Below the pieces are notes generated by a model. The model was not told the DNA's origin, ran no database searches, and saw nothing but the letters and a program-made list of their open reading frames with translations. 64,000 nucleotides of DNA, taken from Symsagittifera roscoffensis. Taxonomy: Eukaryota; Xenacoelomorpha; Acoela; Convolutidae. The first letter of the stretch is position 1. Each line of letters begins with the position of its first letter. Location: the NCBI RefSeq assembly GCF_963678635.1, contig NC_087069.1:21717138-21781137 (forward strand), written 5' to 3'. Below, in pieces: positions 56,101 through 64,000 of this stretch. The position numbers and the translations under genes are program-made.

Positions 56101-57496
56101 CCAATGTGGAGAGAGCAAAATGAAAGACTTCAAGCCATCTCCCATAAATCATGGAAAGGGAAGTATTGCAGGACAACTAACACCAGTGGAATACAACCGA
56201 CTAACAGTGTCGGAGACAGTGTCGATAGATGAACCCACCGGTGGATACATGGAGATGTTGGAATACCGAAACTCGGCTAGAGGGTATGTAATGGCCCTGG
56301 AAGACGAAAAAGCCATGGAGGGTTATCTGGAAACGATGTTGCAAGGCACCACCCTCAAGCAGAAGGTGTACGGGACTTTGGCGTCGTCTGACGTACAGGC
56401 GGAAACGATCGAGCAGTTAGTGAGCCTTCCATGGAAAGCAGTAGTATTGAGGTATTTCGAAGAAGAAATGAGGACTACGCCAAGAATACATGCTCTCGTG
56501 GCAGTACCTTACGTAAGAACAGAGTTACAACTCAGGTTCGCCTGGTGCATGATGGGACTGACTCGCGAAGAATATGATTCCGAAGAAAGGAAGATATCAA
56601 AAGAAGAAAAGGTTTTCCTTATGACGAATCTGAGGGATCTGATAGTCCAGGAGGGAGCAGCAGTAGCGTGTGCGAAGCGGAGAGACGCTCTCTGTTTCAT
56701 TCGATTCCTGATAGAGCAGATTTCAGTACCTGCATTAAACACTTGTGTTAAAATGTTGAGGGAAGGCGATGAGCGAACGAAAGCCTTATTCTTGCTAGCA
56801 CTGCTGGATATGCAGCAAAGTAAACCGATGAGGGTGAACATGAAAGAACCTGAGGAATTGGAACCCATGAAAAAGATAGACGAAATCAGGAGATTCTCAA
56901 ACAAGGAGCTGAGACTCACTAAAGAATCTATGGGAGCATTGCCGAAATCCAGTGAATACTGTGGACCGATCAAGAAGAAATCGTATAGCTACGTATCCGG
57001 GATCATAGGGATAGCGTATAATCCTTTCCTGAGGGAAGACATACGTGATTGCTTCTTTGATTATGAGCGGACGTCCAGAATTGTAACGATTAAGAGCGTT
57101 AACAATCCACAGGCCAAATTGGGACTGGTCTTGGAAGAAGAGGTGACTGCACCTTCAGTACCAAAATCCGACAAGAGAGTGGAGTTTGGGTTGGGATTCT
57201 CAGATGAATTACTGAGAACGAGCTTGATGGCAGTGTGGGAATTGATGAGGCCATCATGGTGTCCTAGTCCCAACGCTGACTCAATATTACGGGCGACGCA
57301 AGACATACAGAGGGAACTGAATGCAGACTGTAACCTGCGTGACCTCAACATCATATATAATGTGATGATAACAGCCTCTGAGAGCAACGGAGAAGATAAA
57401 GTGGAGTTGCCTGGCTGGGGACCAGAAAACTGGGTCAAACCTGGTAGCTGTCTGGCGGAAGTCTGTGGATGGAGGGTCACGTTTGTGGAGGTCTAG
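53126..57496 (+). CDS. ORF3 central and C-terminal segment, 1456 codons (E2)
   Basis: The longest open stretch in the window, same frame as the preceding piece. Helical central region with a hydrophobic run; a WGDYKKLPEAIPEF block; the acidic Ser/Gly linker (55020-55440), open here where E0 and E1 have TGA; a basic helical region; and the GYLETMLQGTTLKQ block. It ends at 57496 because one C is missing near 57468, as in E1. I recognise no enzyme signature. Its length, openness and lack of signal peptide fit an internal structural or regulatory protein better than an envelope, but this is a guess. Confidence 0.7.
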   Translation: MEKLRPLKAELRAVWSDMSNAMRGFKDHALHMLVLDEVLGLELSNFSRQLKLKPGIDDDHRVITAMSNDLWFRAMEVASEDTRRKNSLETRAHLEAMVLRTKPEANQWLHLSPRVAALGADAFEQGPVMIAKIHAYLLKEVNLAENAGEKTAEFVNRMCQITLEAFWTQEKKGQEGFERTDSMLEGLGAGWTASFLAKVYLKFSHYLIKEFLQAVVRVSIVELIALFVTFGAESFVRGPAKLLTDGIQKLRLDGLLTLIAVTHGNLGGLMKLARCPEQMKERVRNLDMKKSTDSWNKIRDLRHTLIQYLLQQNRFGTGEDETIEREEDVRRHVGGMPLLTDLSLAMRTDPLALIRGVTEFVTVIYGPAVKFAFPDVKVEAYRRSVLHLNLISAVDGSTLNWCEQHTLREFMSEDLLFAKISEPEMTVINFDDHFRDRMGEVERGHIEVFPKLWNLRPYDKTNGEITRVPHLTAAYHKVREETKDWGDYKKLPEAIPEFPLIRRMLLGAVSVVQTPSLRAFETNERRVGNFVGTMDPYFVGRNAAVLQYTRFAYTDQATRRRISNAATPKPGRFDEEWKGLGLAPMRMRGRTELPEASLILTSVKEEMKVGGVLQTRAFLAPFGCEEIKVVHGEEEDKSAGTLLIPRLQEEADNDEQGLSSPNKYKSGGNDGQGGSRQTEEPMQQDQAGGEDDRASTGGTSSLDFNIFSDLENNADTLETTEPADEGISTLKPPSAFMEMKRNLPESSSPGNSRNNDQRILMESPRRRRIEASARVPFLGTLPEEEWEVHHRDHESRTGCKLDRVAFMEEVWTVVQSYGTQSILKTGLNQPLMREVLDKLDECEGRLSELLIDSATDESEPNSPIKMTTQDDEGEVVYLSRTRRGTMRSKMVIDKINAMKMKLGSRVMPRRVGKTKVDSEISMKAGISAKRKRVEEVMDLGQGDYQLSVTDRILTDIAMVPPILMAGIKSTGYKSKRSDRTLTGATLEMEVLSQCGESKMKDFKPSPINHGKGSIAGQLTPVEYNRLTVSETVSIDEPTGGYMEMLEYRNSARGYVMALEDEKAMEGYLETMLQGTTLKQKVYGTLASSDVQAETIEQLVSLPWKAVVLRYFEEEMRTTPRIHALVAVPYVRTELQLRFAWCMMGLTREEYDSEERKISKEEKVFLMTNLRDLIVQEGAAVACAKRRDALCFIRFLIEQISVPALNTCVKMLREGDERTKALFLLALLDMQQSKPMRVNMKEPEELEPMKKIDEIRRFSNKELRLTKESMGALPKSSEYCGPIKKKSYSYVSGIIGIAYNPFLREDIRDCFFDYERTSRIVTIKSVNNPQAKLGLVLEEEVTAPSVPKSDKRVEFGLGFSDELLRTSLMAVWELMRPSWCPSPNADSILRATQDIQRELNADCNLRDLNIIYNVMITASESNGEDKVELPGWGPENWVKPGSCLAEVCGWRVTFVEV

Positions 57497-57879
57497 ACTG
57501 TGTGAAAACCCTGGAGAAACAACACAAGCAATTGACAGTATTGTTTGGAAACGTAGTGATGAAAGCAAGAACGGAAACGGAACTGATAGCAGATTGCCAT
57601 GGAGGAACCGATGTGAATCTGGTGACTGCACTAGGATTCTACAGCATGTTTGGTTCTTTAGAGTCACTATTGAATCTAGAACAGAAACATGAGATGGTCA
57701 CAGCCATCAGCGTAGAAGTATTCCCAGGAGTTCTGCAGACTGAACAGAAATACATAGGGAAATGGAGGGAAGCAATCGAGACAGAGATGAACATCAGACA
57801 CAGCGAGACTTATTGTAGACCATCAGGAGCACGATATTTGGTGGGTTCAACGTTGGCTCCAATGTGCAAGAGCAGATAA
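57469..57879 (+). pseudogene. ORF3 C-terminal piece before inserted TAA (E2)
   Basis: ORF3 in the frame after the lost C, from the Cys-rich GGLDC stretch to CKSR. It stops at TAA 57877-57879, made by three extra bases also present in E1 and absent in E0. Confidence 0.7.
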
Positions 57880-57900
57880 TACCCTGTACATTTCGTAGCT

Positions 57901-59055
57901 GTGGACGTGAAGAGAACAAGAACGATTGTGGATCAAGCCTTCTCAGTGCCGAAGTGTGTGAGATTGGCGAGAATGTCTGAAAAGTCTTACGCGTTACTAT
58001 GTAAGATGTTCTCAGCAGTTCCAGAGAGAACCAAAGAAGAATTGGAGTCAATATTAGGAAAGAAGTTCATAGGATATGTGAGCGCGAATTTCAGTGACTT
58101 CGAGAGACAGCAACAAAGAGGATCAACTGTCACAGATTACAATGCAGTAGATGAGAATGATGAAGTCCACCGAGTGATGATGGAAGTGGAACCATTGCTG
58201 GAAGCTTCGGGAAAACGTAATTGGAGGAGCATCATGTTGACGCATGACGAGTTTCCTTGCCACTGCTTGCTGCAGACCTGGTGGTACCCCAAGCGTAGTA
58301 ATCTGATGTTGATCTGGGACTCTGGAGAGCTGCTCTCCATGGGTTTACCAGATTCATCACAGCCCGTAACAATAGTGATAGTGGGAGTTATGATGGCGAT
58401 ACGATGGCTGGAAGCTCATGTGAGAGAAAATAATAGACAGGAGGCACCGACGAGAGAACAGTTGCGGAAATTAGATTGTCTAAAAGATTTAGATCTTTTT
58501 GAGACAATGTGCAAAGTTCTAAACATTCCGATGGAAGTGAAGAAGATATGGGCAAGAAAACGATTGATGCCATGGTTCAGAGCTAACATGACTGCATGGT
58601 TGTACGAGTATGCGAAAAAGCATATGTCGAAGCATGGCAGAGTGTACAGTGAATATCAGCTGGACATTGGGGCAGGAGCTTTCAAGCGAGCTCTCGTAAC
58701 TCATCGGAATGCATTGACCACCGCTGTGAAAAGAATTTCCAGGACGAGTGAGCGTGGTGGAAATGAGAAGGCAGAGATGCTGAAAGAAGATTTGGAGAGA
58801 AACGTGACGTTGTGTCTCCACAACAGCTTCTGCAGGAACAGAGAATCTAACGTGGATCCCCTACCTTGCTGCAAACAGAGGGTAGAAGAGCAGAAGTGTT
58901 GGAGGACGGCTTCCAGCAGCGTCAGGATAGCTAACGACGTGTTACAGGATACGGAGACTGAGAGTGCAGAGTCAGTATCACAGGAGGAAGAAATGGAGCA
59001 TTTACGAATGACCGAAAAACAAGATGAAAAAAGAAACAAGATTAGAAGAATTTAG
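57901..59055 (+). CDS. ORF3 C-terminal domain (E2)
   Basis: 384 codons in the same frame after the inserted TAA. It matches the end of the E0 copy (8764-9863): the DEFPCHCLLQTWWYPKRSN stretch, a short hydrophobic TIVIVGVMMAI, helical repeats, and the Cys-rich tail with CLHNSFC, CC and C. It ends at TAG 59053-59055 inside the 3' hairpin, 14 codons later than E0, because E2 has TTA where E0 has TGA at 9861-9863. Possible metal-binding tail; function unknown. Confidence 0.7.
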   Translation: MDVKRTRTIVDQAFSVPKCVRLARMSEKSYALLCKMFSAVPERTKEELESILGKKFIGYVSANFSDFERQQQRGSTVTDYNAVDENDEVHRVMMEVEPLLEASGKRNWRSIMLTHDEFPCHCLLQTWWYPKRSNLMLIWDSGELLSMGLPDSSQPVTIVIVGVMMAIRWLEAHVRENNRQEAPTREQLRKLDCLKDLDLFETMCKVLNIPMEVKKIWARKRLMPWFRANMTAWLYEYAKKHMSKHGRVYSEYQLDIGAGAFKRALVTHRNALTTAVKRISRTSERGGNEKAEMLKEDLERNVTLCLHNSFCRNRESNVDPLPCCKQRVEEQKCWRTASSSVRIANDVLQDTETESAESVSQEEEMEHLRMTEKQDEKRNKIRRI

Positions 59056-59101
59056 AAGTTTTAGAACTTCTAAACGACGAAAAAAGAAGAAAACAAAGGA
59101 G
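59051..59101 (+). promoter_or_regulatory. 3' hairpin and polypurine tract before LTR3
   Basis: Hairpin arms 59051-59060 and 59065-59074 with loop TTAG, then a purine run with a single C (59079-59101), directly followed by TGATG at 59102. Confidence 0.55.
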
Positions 59102-60748
59102 TGATGAAGAAAAAATAAAACTCAGAATTGTTTTATGTGTGTGTGAAACTCAAGTGAGAAACCAAGCAACCAAGTTGTAATTGAAAACTGAAACATTTAG
59201 TTGAGTTTTGAAATTGTTGCATTTATAAATTTGCATTTTGATTTTAGTTGAAGTGGCTTTAGAGACACTCATTTACTATTTGTTTAGAAAGGCTTAAGTG
59301 AAGGAGTATATTAAAATATTCTAGCCTGCATGACTGTTTTTAATCAGCTAGGAGAACTGATCACTTTGTGGTGACATGGGAGGCTTGAGTAATCTCTCGA
59401 AGAGGGAGATTGTTTCATTGTTCTTTCTAACCACAGAGTTTCTTAGTTTTAATATTCAGGACAATGACAAGCGAGATTTCTGAAGGGAAAAGCATAGTAG
59501 GATACTTTTAGCTTGTTGGTTGGCAGGACTGACCTGCAAGCCAACACCTTTTAAATCTAAGAGGAAACGTTTTAATCGGGACATTGACACTACAAGTCAG
59601 AAAATATGTTTTATCTTAGGTCATATCCTCAATGTGCAGATTAATGAAAGAATTTGAAGGCTATAGTGATGTAGTATGGTGCCATTTATATTCTGCAGTG
59701 AGTCTATGTGACTTGGATAAAAGTAATTTCGTGCATTTTTGTAAATTCTGTTCGATGACACTGTAACCATTTTACGAACATTGCGCTATTCAATGAGGAC
59801 ATTGACCGGACTGTCCGGGGAGTATGTGACATTCGACCAGAATGTGAAAAACGCAATCTCTGCAGAATTTGAATTTTTAGCAGCGAGCCTTCCGGATTGG
59901 TGATTATTAAGAATTAAGAACGTTATTGGAACGATTGGCCAAACGGTGAGGGTTGGAATATTCTGGTATTTTAAAATTTCAAAAATTCGAATTATGACGT
60001 CTTATTTCTGAGAAACGTCAGAAATGGCCATTTTGGCTAAAACGAGAAAGAGGAACAGAACAACATTAGCTGCGCTAACAACAACTACGAAATCGAGATT
60101 GGAAAACGACAACGAGTTACAGAGTAACAGAAGAACACTCCGAGTTGCAACTATTGTGCCGCTACAATAGTTGCAAGGCCGTTGCGAACAACGGTGAAGG
60201 GTGAAAGACGGCCTTCCGGATTAAGAAGAAATCAGGATTAACGAGCTTGATCCAGCGGATTCATCAATCCGGAAGGGTAAAGGAACTGAAACTTTTATCC
60301 TGTTACATAAACTTTTAGCTTCCTGTCATGTCCTGACTTGAATTTAATTAACATCTAGATTCATTTTGATAAGGATGAGAAGCTAGGAGTTGGGGGAAAG
60401 GGTTGATCCATCTTCGATGGAGATGATGATTTTTATCTACTGATTAAAACCAATAATAATATAATAAGTAGTAGTAGCCCTGTTTTTAGGAGTGACCTCG
60501 TGGTCTGGGGATACTGAGACCCAGCCATGAGCTCACTATTTCTGCATGTAATTTAGTTAATTTGAGTGATTTGACCGAAGCCGAACGCAGTAACGTTTTT
60601 GTCGACCCGATGTTAGAAAAGACCACCGAAAAGTACTGGCTTGGTAGAGACGGTGAAAAGCATGCAAAGCTCTGTTTAGACGTTAGCCAGTCGTCTTAAG
60701 ACTTAGTTTTGTCTTCCGTCGATATGTATCTTCCGGGCGAATGTTACA
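59102..60748 (+). repeat. Long terminal repeat LTR3, truncated
   Basis: Matches the first ~1640 bp of LTR1 (9961-11600). The match ends after GAATGTTACA at 60748, where LTR2 continues with GGGGATCGG. Beyond this point an unrelated element begins. Confidence 0.9.
60145..60194 (+). other. Twin conserved hairpins in LTR3
   Basis: Arms 60145-60157/60164-60176 and 60179-60184/60189-60194; same sequences as in LTR1 and LTR2. Confidence 0.7.
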
Positions 60749-63700
60749 TTGTTCGGGTAATTCTGATTTTGATTGTTCGAATAACTTCTATTTCTATTAT
60801 GTGAATAGTTTCTATTTCTGTTGTATGATGAGTTTCGTGGTTGATTATTGGAATAGTTTTTGTTTCTTGGGTTTGATTGGGAACTGGATCTAGAAACAAA
60901 TTGTGTTGCATTGGAATTTGATCTGGAATAGTTATTTCGACTATTTGATCGATTATTTATATTTTGTGAAGAATTTTGTGTAATTCTTCGTTCTGGTGAT
61001 CTTCCTCTATAACTTGAGTTATATGGTGATTGATTACTTGTGTAATTGGTGTTGATCGGAAGTGGTTTTCCTGAACTGTTATTACTGTATAAATTTTTGT
61101 TTGGTAGATTTTGATCTTTTTTCATATATTGATAGAACGATTTATTTGGTTCTTTACGCTTTGGAGGTTCATTCTGATTATCTTGTTGTTTTTGTCTACA
61201 TTCGGAAATACTGTGTCCGTATCGTCGGCAATAATTACACCATTTTTTGAAGGATGGTTTGCCTTTAAAATTTGGATGTTTTTCATAGATATTTAGTATT
61301 TCAGTGATTTTTTCAATTAGGTCTGTATCTGATTCCTGTATGTTATTTATATGTGTAGTGTTTGTTTCAATTCGGTTAACATATTGTAGTTTTAGATTTT
61401 CTGTTTCTCCAAGTTTCATTCTGATTTCCGCTTGCTCTAGTTTATCTACTAGTTTTCGAAAATCTAAATCTGGCTCTCAAATTGAGGAAGGATGAGATGC
61501 TCTCTTTTTTATTGCGATTTTCCTTAATTGAGGTGTTAAGGTCATCATTAAAATTTCTGTCATTTTTGTGTTTTTATAGTCATGTGTATTAAGTGAATAT
61601 GCTTTTCGAACTAGTGTTTCGATGCGTACTGCTAAATGTTTGATAGTTTCATTTGGTAATCTGCGAACTTCATTACATAAAACTCTTTGGTGTTGTTTAT
61701 TTCTTTCGGAGTCAAACATTTTTGAAAATTCTTGTGTAAATCTTTTCCAGTCTGATTTTATTTCTATAGGTATTAATGAAAACCATTTTTGAGCTGCGCC
61801 ATCTAGGGTTGTTTGTATCAATGATGTGCGTCTATGTATCCAATTTTGATGCAGTGGCGTATTACTTGGTTCAGGTCCTATATTTAAAATTAAATTTGCT
61901 GTTACTGCATTTAAATAATCTTCTAGAGAATATTCAGGGTCTGTTCCTGTAAATACTATCAGTGGTTTATTGAATGTTATTGATGATCCACCCATGAGGT
62001 ATGGATTCATTGTCATCTGTAGTGATTCTGCGGCATTTGGCATTTGCGAAAAATTTGAAAGTTGATTTTTTGTTATTTCGTGTTGCTGAAGGTATTATGG
62101 AAGCGGTATTTCATTTTGCATTTGAGTTGGTTGATAAGAATGCATTGACATTGGATTTTGTGGTTGTATTGGTTGAAAAGCTTGTGTGTTAAATGGATTT
62201 TGTATATGCATTTGTTGTGGATGTTGTACATCTGTTGGGTTTTGTGGGTAAATTTTCATATTTCGAGATGGTTGAGGTTGTCGCGGTCTTTGTGTGCGAT
62301 ATTCTTTAGTATATGGTGCAAAAATATCTGGTTGGTGATAATCATCTTCATCGGATGATAAATAGCTTGTATTAAATGGTGTATGTTGATTATTTTTGTT
62401 TTGTTGGAAGAATGGGTAATTTTCAGTATAATCCTGTGTAGGTTGTGGATTATCTGGAAAATTTACTGAATTTGTTGATGTTTTCGGGAGATTCCAATAA
62501 TGAGAACATACGTGATTTAAATTTTGTGTATTTTTTCGGGGAGGTTGATTTGTTCTTTGTTTGTGAGCATAATAAGAATTATGTTCTGCAAAGGTGTTTC
62601 TTGTGAATGATTTTCGTGTTTTTGACGGTATTGTCATTGGTCTATATGTTTGATAATCCATATGTGAATATTTTGGAGCAACGGAAGGTTTAACGGTTGA
62701 TTGTAAGGTTATTTGTGCCAGTGAAGTATTTGTATTTCTTGGTGTTGTTAAATTTGGGTGTATTGGTGAAATACTTTGTTGTGTAGTTGTTGTTGTTTGG
62801 ACAATTTCTTCATTTATGAAGTGTGATGGTGTTTGAATATCTTTTTGTAAAAGATTTCTAGTTCCATTAAGGTTTTCAGTGTGTATGACGGTCGAATTTA
62901 AACTGTTATTTCGTGTATCAGGTAAAAATGTATTGTAGTTTAATGGTGTTGCATCAATGGTTAATGGTTTTACTTTTACATAATCTCTGTGATAAGATAT
63001 TGTACTTATTGCTTGACTTGAGATAGATTGTGGGATATTTATAAAAGTAGGATGAGACCATTCAGGGTCTCAAACGTAGTCTGATTGTTCTGTAATGGCA
63101 GTGTCATCATTTGAATTTTGAGGTCTGAAATTTTTTCTTGCTTGTGAAATTAAGTCTAAATTATGTGTGAAATAATCTATTATAAACCATGCCAAAATTT
63201 TTTGTAAGTCATGTTTAGTGTGTTGTGAAACATCATCTTTAGTGAAATTTTCTTTGATTATATGAAGAAAAGTTGAAAATAATGCAATTTCATTTCGTAC
63301 TTTTGTATGTTTGGATGTTTCAGTTGGTGAGATTCTTTGAAATTCTGTTTTTTCTAATATAGAGATAAGGGTATACATTATTGCAAAAACTTCATTAGTT
63401 AATATAGAGTTTGCTCTTTGTGAATTATGATATTGTATGCTTTTGATATATTCTAGGAATACTTTTGAAAATTCTAATTCAAGATCATCTGTTTGGTTTA
63501 CATATTTACGATGATTCGTATTTGGTGTGCTGAATTCTATGGTGTAGATTCCATATTGTTGTGTTAAGTTACATATGTCTTTCAAATAATGTTAAATAAT
63601 TTAGCTTTTAATTTTTACATCTGGGAATTCTGCTTTGCATGGACTGATTCCGGGTTCAAACAAATTTACGAGTATATTCTTGCAAAAGTCACGTTGCCCT

Positions 63701-63777
63701 CTATCATCGGGTGAATCTATGAGGAAGGGGTAAACCTCTTCGTCATCTGGACTATCGTCACTTTGAGTGTGGCTCAT
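60749..63777 (-). pseudogene. gag: Gag of AT-rich retroelement with five in-frame stops
   Basis: From ATG 63775-63777 the whole stretch stays in one frame for about 1000 codons, broken only by stops at 63601-63603, 63592-63594, 63070-63072, 62095-62097 and 61477-61479. Regions in order: an acidic start (DDSPDDEEVYPF), a helical part (63080-63590), a long Pro/Gln/Asn/Thr-rich linker (62050-63060), a capsid-like region (61480-62045) with LEDYLNAVTANL and GAAQKWFSLIP, a CCHC knuckle CNYCRRYGHSISEC (about 61197-61240), and an Arg/Ser/Asn-rich tail. The frame ends abruptly at the LTR3 junction. At least the third and fifth stops could be CGA-to-TGA decay. This is a dead Gag of a Ty3/Gypsy-like element. 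Confidence 0.8.
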
Positions 63778-63832
63778 TTTTTCGTTTTATGACTGTTAAT
63801 ATATAGCTATCAAGGTGTCTAATTGGTTGATT

Positions 63833-64000
63833 CTAGTTATACAGATGTACTGGTTTGTGTTTGTATTGCTTTTGTATTCTTCTTTTTCCTCTTCTTGATG
63901 AATTTGAAGTTGTTTCTGATTCGGAAAAATTTAATTGATCGTGAATGGGACAATTTCTTTCAATTGATTCTTTTAATTTGTAGAGTTCATCTAAACTGCT
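63833..64000 (-). other. Short open frame upstream of AT-rich gag, runs off window
   Basis: 55 codons ending at TAG 63833-63835, entered from beyond the window edge. It starts with helical SSLDELYKLKESIERN and ends in a basic stretch (SRRGKRRIQKQ). It lies just upstream of the gag ATG, separated by ~55 bp. It may be the end of another protein of the element or a chance frame; I do not recognise it. Confidence 0.35.

Larger units (their letters stand above)
36145..59101 (+). mobile_element. LTR retrotransposon unit E2, internal region (best copy)
   Basis: The most complete unit: pol and ORF3 are open over long stretches, with complete RNase H and integrase and no large deletion. It is lengthened by two extra copies of a 1.88 kb gag-protease segment. 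Without these the internal region is about 19 kb. Remaining lesions: a 20-nt and a 13-nt deletion in gag, an insertion of about 19-23 bp in the RT linker, a TAA in integrase, a 2-nt deletion and TGA in ORF3, and the two C-terminal ORF3 lesions shared with E1. Confidence 0.9.
60749..64000 (-). mobile_element. Second, AT-rich LTR-type retroelement (partial)
   Basis: Distinct from the array in base composition (AT-rich, Asn/Gln-rich protein) and strand. It contains one long Gag frame and a short upstream frame. No protease, RT or integrase is present: the side where pol should follow is replaced by LTR3 at 60748. No LTR of this element is visible. Confidence 0.75.

Noticed and set aside
57901-59055. 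ORF3 C-terminus as a retroviral-type envelope glycoprotein
   Set aside because: No signal peptide, no clear transmembrane anchor and no fusion-peptide or furin-like site. The short hydrophobic runs are not enough.
61062-62358. Small + strand frames across the AT-rich gag region
   Set aside because: They are shadows of the - strand Gag, made hydrophobic by complementing Asn/Lys codons.
1-64000. tRNA, rRNA or host genes
   Set aside because: None recognised on either strand; all long frames belong to the two retroelements.

Overview
The window is eukaryotic repeat DNA, almost certainly from an invertebrate animal. I cannot name the species from sequence alone and I recognise no host gene. Nearly all of it (1-60748) is a head-to-tail array of one very large Ty3/Gypsy-class LTR retrotransposon on the + strand. 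Three internal regions can be told apart: E0 (1-9960, 3' part only), E1 (about 14214-32254) and E2 (about 36145-59101). They are joined by shared long terminal repeats: LTR1 (9961-~14213), LTR2 (32255-~36144) and LTR3 (59102-60748, cut off). Corresponding points are 22608 bp apart between E0 and E1 and 26301 bp between E1 and E2. Without the later duplications, one element would be about 19 kb of internal sequence plus LTRs of about 4.3 kb, roughly 27-28 kb in all (inference), which is giant for an animal LTR element.

The order in each unit is: structured LTR and leader; Gag N-terminal half (coiled coil, then basic Gly/Arg/Ser-rich tail); Gag C-terminal half (capsid-like helices and two CCHC knuckles); a UAAUG stop-start overlap; protease (DTGA), reverse transcriptase (YVDD), RNase H, a long acidic spacer, and integrase (HHCC, D,D-E and GPF). 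Pol then carries a C-terminal extension whose last ~140 residues look like a TARG1-type macrodomain. After a ~400 bp spacer with near-consensus splice sites comes ORF3, a third reading frame of almost 9 kb in the position where retroviruses carry env. ORF3 starts with a coiled coil and an SGNH/GDSL hydrolase domain (GDS, GTN, DxxH). A second block looks like a degenerate SGNH fold, and more than 2000 residues of mostly helical, Cys-containing protein that I do not recognise follow.

No unit is intact. Each carries nonsense codons, 1-25 nt indels and larger deletions: 227 bp in E0, about 622 and 877 bp in E1. E2 carries a 1.88 kb gag-protease triplication and E1 a 375 bp tandem duplication. Some lesions are shared by E0 and E1 but not E2, others by E1 and E2 but not E0. 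The array is therefore a mosaic, made by unequal exchange and/or gene conversion.

At 60749 the array stops inside LTR3. A different, AT-rich retroelement on the - strand follows to the window end. It has a Gag of about 1000 codons from 63777 down to 60749 (Asn/Gln/Pro-rich, capsid-like region, one CCHC knuckle, Arg/Ser/Asn-rich tail) with five in-frame stops, and a short open frame upstream (63833-64000) that runs off the edge.
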